Assembly: GCA_013298505.1 (NCBI GenBank)
Contig: JAAFHY010000008.1
Coordinates: forward strand, 1 to 64,000
Source: Cytophagales bacterium
GTDB taxonomy: Bacteria > Bacteroidota > Bacteroidia > Cytophagales > Cyclobacteriaceae
DNA: 64,000 nt
Direction: 5' to 3'
A program made the translations under genes and the position numbers. Position 1 is the first letter of the stretch; the number at the start of each line of letters is the position of its first letter. Below, one piece after another: positions 34,706-42,026 of the stretch. A model generated the notes under the pieces. That model had not been told where the DNA came from, made no database searches, and saw only the letters and a list, made by a program, of their open reading frames with translations.

Positions 34706-34864
34706 ATGCTTCAAACCATTCTCATCGCCATTATTTTTTTAGGGGCCGCCTTTTATTTGGGCAGAATGGTCTACCGTTCATTCCAAGCAAAAAACGAATG
34801 CGCCAGCGGCTGCAGAAAATGTGGCGCTGAAAATTTGGAGAAAGTAAAAAAGGCTATCAGTTAA
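34706..34864 (+). CDS. FeoB-associated Cys-rich membrane peptide
   Basis: A 52-residue protein with an N-terminal membrane helix (TILIAIIFLGAAFYLGRMVY) and a cytosolic tail holding CASGCRKCG (three cysteines, about 32-39). The layout matches the FeoB-associated Cys-rich membrane proteins of Bacteroidota, which usually lie near iron transporter genes; FeoB itself is not in this window. The cysteines could bind a metal. It lies directly behind a TACCTTTG box. Confidence 0.75.
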   Translation: MLQTILIAIIFLGAAFYLGRMVYRSFQAKNECASGCRKCGAENLEKVKKAIS

Positions 34865-34871
34865 TCTAACC

Positions 34872-35135
34872 ATTCAAGTTTTTTGGGGCATGGCCAAGCG
34901 AGACGCGGTGGCCAGCGGGCTATTCGCTACAATCTTTTTGCCCATGCTGGTTTCGCTTAGAGGGCAAAAAGGATTTCCGCTACTATCCCTTGCCCGCTTG
35001 CGCACGAGTACCTGTCTCACCAAGCGCATCAAACTAATTGGGGATTCGTGACTAAGCAGAAAAGAATTACGCAAAATGCGGAACGCATTATGCGTAACAA
35101 AAATTATACAAATTGTATTATACATTTTGTATAAT
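34872..35135. repeat. Palindrome-rich, GC-rich gene-free segment
   Basis: Between the Cys-rich peptide and the radical SAM gene lie several inverted repeats. CTTTTTGCCC (34934-34943) pairs with GGGCAAAAAG (34972-34981), stem 10. TTACGCAAAATGCG (35067-35080) pairs with CGCATTATGCGTAA (35084-35097), one mismatch, loop 3. A near-perfect 33-bp palindrome spans 35103-35135 with ends ATTATACAAA and TTTGTATAAT. Base composition left of 35050 is clearly more GC-rich than the neighbouring genes. It looks like an accessory repeat element, structured RNA, or the remains of one. A reading frame through it (complement 34874-35125) is not convincing. Confidence 0.55.
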
Positions 35136-35152
35136 GGAAATCACAAAAACTA

Positions 35153-36175
35153 CTAAGCCCACACTTTCGTTCCCTCCGTACAGTTCTTGCACATTTCTAT
35201 TTCACTGCGCGAGCGAAGCAGCGAAGTTCTGAATTCATTGTACTTCTCCCCCTTCCAAATCTCTTCAAAAGATTGATGGCTTAAATCACCTAGCACATAG
35301 CGCGCATCTTTATCAAAACAACAAGGCACTACTTTGCCGTCCCACGTAATCACACAACTGTGCCACATCTTCCAGCAGTGGTTCAGCAATTCGTTTTTGA
35401 TTTGATACGTGCCATCATTACTTTTTTTGTAGCGCGAGTAGCGGTCGATGGTCGGAATTAAATCAGAACCATGTTGATAATCATAAATCTGAGCAGTCTT
35501 AAAAACCACTTCATCCACACCCAATTCTTGCGCCAATTTCTTCACATCATTCACTTGATGCTCGTTCGGCTTTACCACCAAAAATTGAAACATCACATGT
35601 GGCGTCTTCGACTTCAACTCGCGTTTCCACTTTACAATGTTTTTTGTTCCCTCTATCACTTTTTCCAAGCTTCCACCAATTCGATAAGATTGATATGTTT
35701 CTTGCGTGGTGCCATCAATGGAAATAATCAATCTGTCCAAACCAGATTTAACGGTAGCCTCTGCATTTTTGTCGTTTAGATAATGTGCATTGGTAGACGT
35801 TGCCGTATAAATTTTCTTACGAGAGGCATACTGCACTAAATCTAAAAACTGTGGATGCAAATACGGCTCGCCTTGAAAATAAAAAATCAAATACGAAAGC
35901 GAGGGCGCCAATTGGTCGATGGCCGATTGGAAGAGTTCTGGCCTTAACATGCCGGTTGGGCGAGTGAACGAGCGCAATCCGCTTGGGCACTCGGGGCAAC
36001 GAAGGTTACAGGACGTAGTCGGTTCAATGGAAATACTCATCGGCATGCCCGCATGATGTGGTTTGCCTGTCCATCGTGATTGCATGTAGCTACTAACCAA
36101 TTGTGTGGCATTCCAAGCTCTCAAAGGCGTGAGCTTCGACAAGAAATTGCTGCCATCAATTAGTTTGCTGTACAT
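35153..36175 (-). CDS. Radical SAM/SPASM-domain protein
   Basis: A 340-residue radical SAM enzyme. The first [4Fe-4S] cluster motif CNLRCPEC (C-x3-C-x2-C, about 57-64) sits in SIEPTTSCNLRCPECPSG; the SPASM region near the C-terminus has CWKMWHSC, VVPCCFDKD, and CKNC (about 260-335) for auxiliary clusters. SPASM enzymes include peptide-modifying maturases and sugar-dehydrating enzymes. No precursor peptide, B1/B2 protein or transporter lies beside it, so the substrate is unknown. Downstream is the palindrome-rich segment. Confidence 0.9.
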   Translation of the reverse strand: MYSKLIDGSNFLSKLTPLRAWNATQLVSSYMQSRWTGKPHHAGMPMSISIEPTTSCNLRCPECPSGLRSFTRPTGMLRPELFQSAIDQLAPSLSYLIFYFQGEPYLHPQFLDLVQYASRKKIYTATSTNAHYLNDKNAEATVKSGLDRLIISIDGTTQETYQSYRIGGSLEKVIEGTKNIVKWKRELKSKTPHVMFQFLVVKPNEHQVNDVKKLAQELGVDEVVFKTAQIYDYQHGSDLIPTIDRYSRYKKSNDGTYQIKNELLNHCWKMWHSCVITWDGKVVPCCFDKDARYVLGDLSHQSFEEIWKGEKYNEFRTSLLRSRSEIEMCKNCTEGTKVWA

Positions 36176-36283
36176 CGCTATAAATACACAATGGGTGTAT
36201 GGAGTAAATTCCTATCTTTCCGTTGTAAAAGTAATGAGACTTTAACTGAAATAGTCTGAGTTGCAAACAATCTTTTAGTTCTC

Positions 36284-36317
36284 AGGCGTCTGACACTTCA
36301 AAAGTGTCTTGACGCCT
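36284..36317. repeat. Strong nested hairpin before the DUF4105 gene
   Basis: AGGCGTC (36284-36290) pairs with GACGCCT (36311-36317), and inside it GACACTT (36292-36298) pairs with AAGTGTC (36302-36308) around CAA. One or two bulged bases separate the two stems. There is no T-run, so a terminator is unlikely; it may be a dispersed repeat or an RNA leader structure 33 bp before the start codon. Confidence 0.6.
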
Positions 36318-36349
36318 AGCACCTTGGGTAGTCGATGAATTCGTATAGC

Positions 36350-37534
36350 ATGAAAAAAGTATTCTTAGCGATTATTATACTAGCATCCACCGTTTCGGTT
36401 GCTCAAAAAATTGAGCTGTCGCCTTCAGCAACAATATCCATCATTACACTCGGCCCCGATACAAAAGAATTATATGCCGCCTTTGGCCATAGCGCTATTC
36501 GCGTGTACGATTCGCTGCAGTCAATCGACTGGGCTTACAACTATGGCGTTTTCGATTTTGACCAGCCCAACTTTTATCTAAACTTCACCCGTGGTTTTTT
36601 GTATTACAAGCTCGGGGTTTATGATTATCAAGATTTCAAAAGAGTTTATATCCATTACAACCGATTTATCCACGAACAAACATTGCGCCTAACTCAGGCG
36701 CAAAAGCAAAAGCTGTTTGATTATTTACAGTGGAATTCGCTGCCGGAAAATCAAACGTATCGTTACGATTACTACCACAACAATTGCGCAACAAAGATCC
36801 GCGATGTATTGGCGCAGGAGTTGGGCAAAGACTTGAAATGGGACAGTTCATTTTTTAAACCACAACATTCTTTCCGCGAGAAAACCAACGACTATCTAAG
36901 CCCGTTGCCGTGGGGCGATTTGGGAATTGACATTTGTTTGGGTCTGCCCATCGACCGAAAAATGACTGCATATGAATACCTGTTTTTACCCGACTATATC
37001 GAGTCATTTGTGGAGCATGCTACGATTCAATCTGATTCAACAAAAACATCATTGGTTGCACAAAATAAAATTGTGTTTGAACCCGCACCTTCCACTTCAT
37101 CTGTAAATTTTGTTCATCCGTGGATTGCATTTGGCGTATTGTTTTTAATAGTGGCCGGCATAACAGTTTATGATTGGCGAAGAAAAAAAATCAGCAAATG
37201 GTTGGATGTTCTTCTTTTTGGAGTGACTGGATTGATTGGCATCCTGCTTTTATTCCTCTGGGCTTTCACCGACCACCACGATGCTGCTAGGAATTTTAAT
37301 TTGCTGTGGGCATTTCCGTTGCATCTCATTGGCGCGATAATGTTACTTCAAAAATCTCCTGGCAAACGAACCATCCAATACTTCACAGTTGTGGAAATAT
37401 TGACAGGGATATTGATTGGCTTTTGGGCAATATGGCCGCAGCAGCTCAATCCGTTTTTGCTGCCAGTAGCTTTTTCGATTATGATGAGGGCGATTATGAT
37501 TTGTAGGAATCTAAAAAACGCTAGTATCTATTGA
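36350..37534 (+). CDS. lnb: DUF4105-family protein (Lnb-like lipoprotein N-acyltransferase candidate)
   Basis: A 394-residue protein with signal peptide or anchor (MKKVFLAIIILASTVSVAQ), a periplasmic DUF4105 domain (about 20-220) and four to five C-terminal helices (about 255-390). The key thiol-hydrolase-like pieces are FGHSAIRVYD (His near 48) and YYHNNCATKIRDVL (Cys near 149), a Cys-His pair as in NlpC/P60-fold enzymes. In Bacteroides a DUF4105 protein, Lnb, was identified as the enzyme adding the N-acyl chain to lipoproteins in place of Lnt; that is family knowledge, and its transfer to this gene is inference. ATG 36350 is preferred to 36335 because it places the signal peptide at the N-terminus. 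Its end overlaps the convergent SET gene by 14 bp. Confidence 0.75.
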   Translation: MKKVFLAIIILASTVSVAQKIELSPSATISIITLGPDTKELYAAFGHSAIRVYDSLQSIDWAYNYGVFDFDQPNFYLNFTRGFLYYKLGVYDYQDFKRVYIHYNRFIHEQTLRLTQAQKQKLFDYLQWNSLPENQTYRYDYYHNNCATKIRDVLAQELGKDLKWDSSFFKPQHSFREKTNDYLSPLPWGDLGIDICLGLPIDRKMTAYEYLFLPDYIESFVEHATIQSDSTKTSLVAQNKIVFEPAPSTSSVNFVHPWIAFGVLFLIVAGITVYDWRRKKISKWLDVLLFGVTGLIGILLLFLWAFTDHHDAARNFNLLWAFPLHLIGAIMLLQKSPGKRTIQYFTVVEILTGILIGFWAIWPQQLNPFLLPVAFSIMMRAIMICRNLKNASIY

Positions 37535-38021
37535 CTCTCTTACCCGCTTTGTGATGAGGCAATTCCTTGCCGGTGGCCTTCTTCCCTTCTTTCTCTCGGT
37601 TTTTTTGTTCTAGCCGAATGTTGTAGCGGATCACTTGCCAGTATTCAGCTCCATAGCCAACCAGTATCTCTGCTCCAGCCGGTATGTCTTTTGAGGCTTC
37701 AATGTAACAACGCTTTCTTTCAGTAACATACTCGGAGTTGTTCCGAATCCCCTCTACTCTTGCGATACCCATCGCATCATTGGCAAAATGAGCTACTGAT
37801 TTCTTTGTCTGCCATGCATCGATACAATATTTGCTGTTGAAGAAAAATACATAACCATTGCGGTCATCGGCCATTTTTTCAACCTCTTTCCATGTCACGA
37901 TCTTTCCCTTATACTCAACTATGCGTGTTCCTTTGGCAATCGGAGTTCTTGTAAACAAACCTCGACCAGCCCCCGGCAAGGTCGACTTTTTGACGATCAA
38001 AAATTTTTCAAGTAAGGCCAT
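37521..38021 (-). CDS. SET-domain protein
   Basis: A 166-residue protein almost entirely made of a SET lysine-methyltransferase domain: GAGRGLFTRTPIAKGTRIVEY (about 17-37), the cofactor-binding NDAMG stretch (in SVAHFANDAMG, near 79-89, close to the eukaryotic NH-x-C motif) and the closing GAEILVGYGAEYW (about 116-128). The tail is lysine- and arginine-rich (REKEGKKATGKELPHHKAGKRVNRY). Small SET proteins are found across environmental bacteria; their substrates (ribosomal proteins, nucleoid proteins) are mostly unknown. Its last 14 bp overlap the DUF4105 gene tail to tail. Confidence 0.85.
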   Translation of the reverse strand: MALLEKFLIVKKSTLPGAGRGLFTRTPIAKGTRIVEYKGKIVTWKEVEKMADDRNGYVFFFNSKYCIDAWQTKKSVAHFANDAMGIARVEGIRNNSEYVTERKRCYIEASKDIPAGAEILVGYGAEYWQVIRYNIRLEQKNREKEGKKATGKELPHHKAGKRVNRY

Positions 38022-38041
38022 TTCAAGGTTCTGTTAGGTAC

Positions 38042-38074
38042 AAAAAAAACATCCTGACTATTCATCAGGATGTT
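38042..38074 (-). terminator. Terminator after rpsJ
   Basis: On the minus strand AACATCCTGA (38074-38065) and TCAGGATGTT (38057-38048) form a perfect 10-bp stem with a 7-nt loop, followed by a run of Ts (the A-run at 38042-38047). It ends the str operon right after rpsJ. Confidence 0.85.
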
Positions 38075-38095
38075 TACTATAGGTTTTCTAATCTA

Positions 38096-38398
38096 CTATT
38101 TAATGATAACATCTACGCCTGAAGGCAGTTCTAACTTCATCAAGGCATCGATGGTTTTGGTGCTGCTAGAATAGATATCTACCACTCGCTTGTAAGTGCA
38201 TAGTTGAAATTGCTCCCTTGCTTTTTTGTTTACGTGTGGAGAGCGAAGTACTGTGAATTTCTCTTTTTCAGTAGGAAGAGGAATAGGTCCACTCACTACT
38301 GCACCTGTTGCTTTTACCGCGCGTACAATCTTCTCAGATGACTTGTCTACCAAGTTGTGATCGTACGACTTCAATTTGATTCTGATTTTCTGGCTCAT
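38096..38398 (-). CDS. rpsJ: 30S ribosomal protein S10
   Basis: A 100-residue S10 (NusE), part of the 30S head and also the NusB partner in antitermination. Typical pieces are [47 protein letters not shown] and the tail [15 protein letters not shown]. It is the last gene of the str operon here, 22 bp after fusA, and is followed by a strong terminator, so it is cut off from rplC and the rest of the S10 cluster. Confidence 0.97.
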   Translation of the reverse strand: MSQKIRIKLKSYDHNLVDKSSEKIVRAVKATGAVVSGPIPLPTEKEKFTVLRSPHVNKKAREQFQLCTYKRVVDIYSSSTKTIDALMKLELPSGVDVIIK

Positions 38399-38420
38399 GA
38401 TCTAAACGTCTTTTAGATAT

Positions 38421-40535
38421 TTATTTTGCGGCAACAGCGCCTTTTACTTCTTCAATAACTTTTTCTGCTAAGTTTCTAGGAACAGGAGAATAGTGCGAGA
38501 ACGTTAAGTTTGCAGACGCACGACCTGATGTTAAAGTTCTAAGGTCTGTGATATATCCGAATAGCTCCTTCAATGGCACATCCGCCTTTATCACTTGCGC
38601 TCCCCCTCTGGTATCCATTCCTTTCATGATTCCTCTTCTTCTGTTCAAGTCTCCGGTTACTGAACCGGTATATTCGTCCGGTGAAATCACTTCTACACCC
38701 ATGATAGGTTCTAACAATTGAGGAGCACATTTACGGGCAGCCTCTTTAAAACCGATACGAGCAGCTAATTCAAATGACAATGAATCAGAGTCTACATCGT
38801 GGAATGAACCATGATACAATCTCACTTTCATCGAGTCAATCGGGTAGCCAGCTAGCGGGCCATTCACCATCGATTGTTCGAAACCTTTTTGTATGGCAGG
38901 GATAAATTCGCGTGGAATAACACCACCGACAATATCGTTTTCAAATTCAAGACCTGGCTTGTCTTCAGGACCCAATTCGCGCGGTCCGATTTCAAATACG
39001 ATGTCGGCAAACTTACCGCGACCACCCGTTTGCTTCTTGTATACTTCCTTATGTTCAACAGACTTGGTAAGTGCTTCTTTGTACGCTACCTGAGGTGCTC
39101 CTTGGTTAATCTCAACTTTGAATTCGCGCTTCAATCGGTCAATGATAATCTCCAAGTGCAACTCGCCCATACCGCGAAGAATAACCTGACCAGTTTCATG
39201 GTCTGTGTTCACACGCAAAGTTGGATCTTCTTCTACTAACTTGGCAATCGCCATACCTAATTTATCGGCATCCACTTGCTTCTTAGGCTCAATGGCGTAA
39301 CCAATAACCGGCTCAGGGAATACCATAGACTCCAATATCACTTTGCGTTTCTCATCGCAAAGCGTATCACCAGTCTTGATATCTTTGAATCCAACCACTG
39401 CACCAATATCCCCTACAGGCAATCTCTCAATTTGATTTTGCTTGTTGGCATGCATTTGGAATACACGTGAAATCCTCTCTTTCGATTCAGTACGTGTATT
39501 GTACACATAAGAGCCAGACTCCAGCACACCAGAGTAAGCACGAATGAAACACAAGCGACCTACAAAAGGATCTGTAGCAATCTTAAATGCCAATGCTACA
39601 AATGGTTCTTTCTCGTCTGGTCTAATGGTAACTGGTAAATCCGTATCAGGATCGGTTCCGATGATTTCGTCCTTATCGAGAGGTGATGGCAATAACTCCA
39701 TCACATAGTCTAGCATGGTTTGCACACCCTTGTTCTTAAATGACGAACCGCACACCATGGGAACGATTTTCATATCGATTACAGCCTTGCGCAACGCAGA
39801 CAAAATTTCTGCTTCCGTGATCGAATTTGGATCTTCGAAGAATTTCTCAATCAAAGTCTCATCGTATTCAGCCACAGCTTCTAACAACTTCTCACGATAT
39901 TCGTGCGCCTCTGCCTTCATCTCTTCAGGAATTGGCACTTCTTGGAAGGTCATTCCCTTATCATGCTCATTCCAAATGATACCACGGTTGTTGATCAAAT
40001 CAACTACCCCTTTAAAATTATCTTCCGCACCAATAGGTAATTGCAACGCCACCGCTTTGCTACCCAATTTCTCTTTAACCTGATTACAAACTCCTAAGAA
40101 GTCTGCACCCGAACGATCCATTTTATTTACGAACCCAATGCGGGCTACCTTGTAGTTATCTGCTAGGCGCCAGTTGGTTTCTGATTGTGGCTCTACACCA
40201 TCTACAGAGCTAAATAAAAAAACAAGGCCATCTAATACACGAAGAGAGCGATTTACCTCTACGGTAAAATCCACGTGACCTGGTGTATCAATAATATTTA
40301 CGTGATATTCTTTTTGGCGATACTTCCAATGTACGGTAGTAGCGGCTGAGGTAATAGTGATACCACGCTCTTGCTCTTGGGCCATCCAGTCCATCGTTGC
40401 CGCGCCTTCATGAACCTCTCCGATCTTATGGTTTACACCGGCATAATAAAGAATACGCTCAGTGGTTGTAGTTTTTCCGGCATCAATGTGAGCCGCTATA
40501 CCGATGTTCCTTGTATATTTTAAATCCCTTGCCAT
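38421..40535 (-). CDS. fusA: Elongation factor G
   Basis: Ribosomal translocase, 704 residues. G1 is [17 protein letters not shown] (about 15-31), G3 DTPGHVDF near 85, G4 [10 protein letters not shown] near 139; domains II-V follow, with the domain IV tip [26 protein letters not shown] near 585. The gene lies in the order rpsL, rpsG, fusA, rpsJ. Whether a second EF-G exists elsewhere cannot be seen from here. Confidence 0.98.
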   Translation of the reverse strand: MARDLKYTRNIGIAAHIDAGKTTTTERILYYAGVNHKIGEVHEGAATMDWMAQEQERGITITSAATTVHWKYRQKEYHVNIIDTPGHVDFTVEVNRSLRVLDGLVFLFSSVDGVEPQSETNWRLADNYKVARIGFVNKMDRSGADFLGVCNQVKEKLGSKAVALQLPIGAEDNFKGVVDLINNRGIIWNEHDKGMTFQEVPIPEEMKAEAHEYREKLLEAVAEYDETLIEKFFEDPNSITEAEILSALRKAVIDMKIVPMVCGSSFKNKGVQTMLDYVMELLPSPLDKDEIIGTDPDTDLPVTIRPDEKEPFVALAFKIATDPFVGRLCFIRAYSGVLESGSYVYNTRTESKERISRVFQMHANKQNQIERLPVGDIGAVVGFKDIKTGDTLCDEKRKVILESMVFPEPVIGYAIEPKKQVDADKLGMAIAKLVEEDPTLRVNTDHETGQVILRGMGELHLEIIIDRLKREFKVEINQGAPQVAYKEALTKSVEHKEVYKKQTGGRGKFADIVFEIGPRELGPEDKPGLEFENDIVGGVIPREFIPAIQKGFEQSMVNGPLAGYPIDSMKVRLYHGSFHDVDSDSLSFELAARIGFKEAARKCAPQLLEPIMGVEVISPDEYTGSVTGDLNRRRGIMKGMDTRGGAQVIKADVPLKELFGYITDLRTLTSGRASANLTFSHYSPVPRNLAEKVIEEVKGAVAAK

Positions 40536-40577
40536 TCCTTAATTTTAGATTTATGAATTATGATTTTTGATTGGGAT

Positions 40578-41048
40578 TTAGAACCTGAAATGAGAGAATG
40601 CTTTGTTAGCTTCTGCCATCCGATGTGTATCATCTTTCTTTTTAATAGCCGCGCCTTCGCCCTTTGAAGCAGCTAATATCTCGCCTGCTAGTTTATCCAT
40701 CATGGTCTTTTCACCACGTGCACGTGCGTAGTCGATCAACCACTTAATGCTCAAATTGATTTTGCGCTCAGGGCGAATTTCTACTGGAACCTGAAAAGTA
40801 GCTCCACCAACCCTGCGGCTTTTTACTTCAACGCCTGGCATGACGTTGTTCATGGCACGCTTCCATACCTCTAGGCCATTTTCTCCGCCCGCCTTCTTTT
40901 CTACTTGTTCGATGGCATCGTAGAAAATATTGTAAGCAATACTTTTCTTTCCATCATTCATCATATAGTTGACGAACTTTGTTACAAGAGTATCTTGGAA
41001 CTTAGGATCTGGAAGAAGATATCTTTTTTTAGGTTTCGACTTTCTCAT
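40578..41048 (-). CDS. rpsG: 30S ribosomal protein S7
   Basis: A 156-residue S7, primary binder of the 3' domain of 16S rRNA. It begins [17 protein letters not shown] and has [24 protein letters not shown] and the family's [28 protein letters not shown]. It follows rpsL by 21 bp and precedes fusA by 42 bp. In E. coli S7 represses this operon; a similar site was not identified. Confidence 0.98.
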   Translation of the reverse strand: MRKSKPKKRYLLPDPKFQDTLVTKFVNYMMNDGKKSIAYNIFYDAIEQVEKKAGGENGLEVWKRAMNNVMPGVEVKSRRVGGATFQVPVEIRPERKINLSIKWLIDYARARGEKTMMDKLAGEILAASKGEGAAIKKKDDTHRMAEANKAFSHFRF

Positions 41049-41069
41049 GGATTGCTATTTTGAAATTCT

Positions 41070-41489
41070 TTATTTCTTTTTTGCTGGAGCTCCTTTAGCT
41101 GCAGGAGCGGCTGCACCTGCTTTAGGACGTTTTGCACCATACTTTGAACGGCTTTGCTTGCGTCCGTTTACGCCCGCTGTATCTAGTGCACCACGAACGA
41201 TGTGATAACGCACACCTGGTAAATCTTTCACACGGCCACCGCGCACCAACACGATTGAGTGCTCTTGCAGGTTATGTCCTTCGCCCATGATGTAAGCGTT
41301 AACCTCTTTCTGATTGGTAAGGCGCACGCGGGCAACCTTTCTCATTGCAGAATTTGGCTTTTTAGGGGTTGTAGTGTACACACGGGTACAAACGCCCCTG
41401 CGCTGAGGCGATGAATCAAGGGCTGGAGATTTTGACTTAAAGGTCAATTTCACTCTTCCTTTTCTCACAAGTTGCTGAATGGTAGGCAT
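41070..41489 (-). CDS. rpsL: 30S ribosomal protein S12
   Basis: A 139-residue S12 at the decoding centre. It begins [12 protein letters not shown] and has [18 protein letters not shown] and [13 protein letters not shown]. The lysines matching E. coli K43 and K88 are unchanged, so no streptomycin-resistance substitution is present at those sites. An Ala/Pro/Lys-rich tail ([18 protein letters not shown]) extends past the core by about 15 residues. First gene of the str operon, with a consensus promoter 39-69 bp upstream. Confidence 0.98.
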   Translation of the reverse strand: MPTIQQLVRKGRVKLTFKSKSPALDSSPQRRGVCTRVYTTTPKKPNSAMRKVARVRLTNQKEVNAYIMGEGHNLQEHSIVLVRGGRVKDLPGVRYHIVRGALDTAGVNGRKQSRSKYGAKRPKAGAAAPAAKGAPAKKK

Positions 41490-41527
41490 TTATGTTTTAA
41501 TTTAAAACCTTTTAAAAATAAGGACTG

Positions 41528-41558
41528 CAAAGGTATCTAAAGATAGATAGTATGCAAA
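41528..41558 (-). promoter_or_regulatory. Promoter of the str operon
   Basis: On the minus strand TTTG (41558-41555), exactly 19 bp, then TACCTTTG (41535-41528): a full match to the Bacteroidota primary promoter. Start near 41524, so the leader before rpsL is about 35 nt. Confidence 0.75.
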
Positions 41559-41617
41559 AATTGATTGAAAGAAATTTCAATCTTGGTTTAAAAACCAATG
41601 TAAATAAGCCCACTAAA

Positions 41618-41941
41618 CTAGGCTTCGCCCATAGTGCCACCAAAATTCATAGGGAAAGTAGGAAGGTCATTGGTTTGCTTAATTGGGCCAAAAGTAGCCT
41701 CATACTTACTGATATTATCCTTAAGGGCAGCCAACAGCCTCTTAGCGTGCTCTGGAGTTATCACAATTCTAGACTTAACCTTGGCTTTAGGAACGCCAGG
41801 CATCAGTCTGATAAAATCAATCACAAACTCACTGTTTGAATGAGCAATCATGGCAAGGTTAGAATAGATGCCTTCTGCAATCTCTTCCGAAAGCTCGATG
41901 TTGATTTGATTCTGGGGTGGGATGCTTTTTTCGTCTGCCAT
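41618..41941 (-). CDS. DUF3467 family protein
   Basis: A 107-residue protein of the DUF3467 family. The start MADEKSIPPQNQINIELSEE at 41941 is preferred to one 11 codons upstream. The typical pattern is NLAMIAHSNSEFVIDFIRLMPGVPKAKVKSRIVITPEHAKRL (about 33-74), here seen in overlapping pieces. It stands 86 bp after rpoC on the same strand. Homologues sit next to RNA polymerase or ribosomal genes in many bacteria; molecular function unknown. Confidence 0.88.
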   Translation of the reverse strand: MADEKSIPPQNQINIELSEEIAEGIYSNLAMIAHSNSEFVIDFIRLMPGVPKAKVKSRIVITPEHAKRLLAALKDNISKYEATFGPIKQTNDLPTFPMNFGGTMGEA

Positions 41942-42026
41942 AAAATTTAATTTTCGGTTAGCCAATAAAATCAATTAGCCAATGGTTTACCCATCGGCTA
42001 AATTGATAATCTAGTTGATAATGCAA

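Noticed and set aside
34874-35125. Reading frame of 83 codons on the minus strand
   Set aside because: It passes through the stacked palindromes, has no family resemblance, and its translation follows the repeats, so it looks like a by-product of the element.
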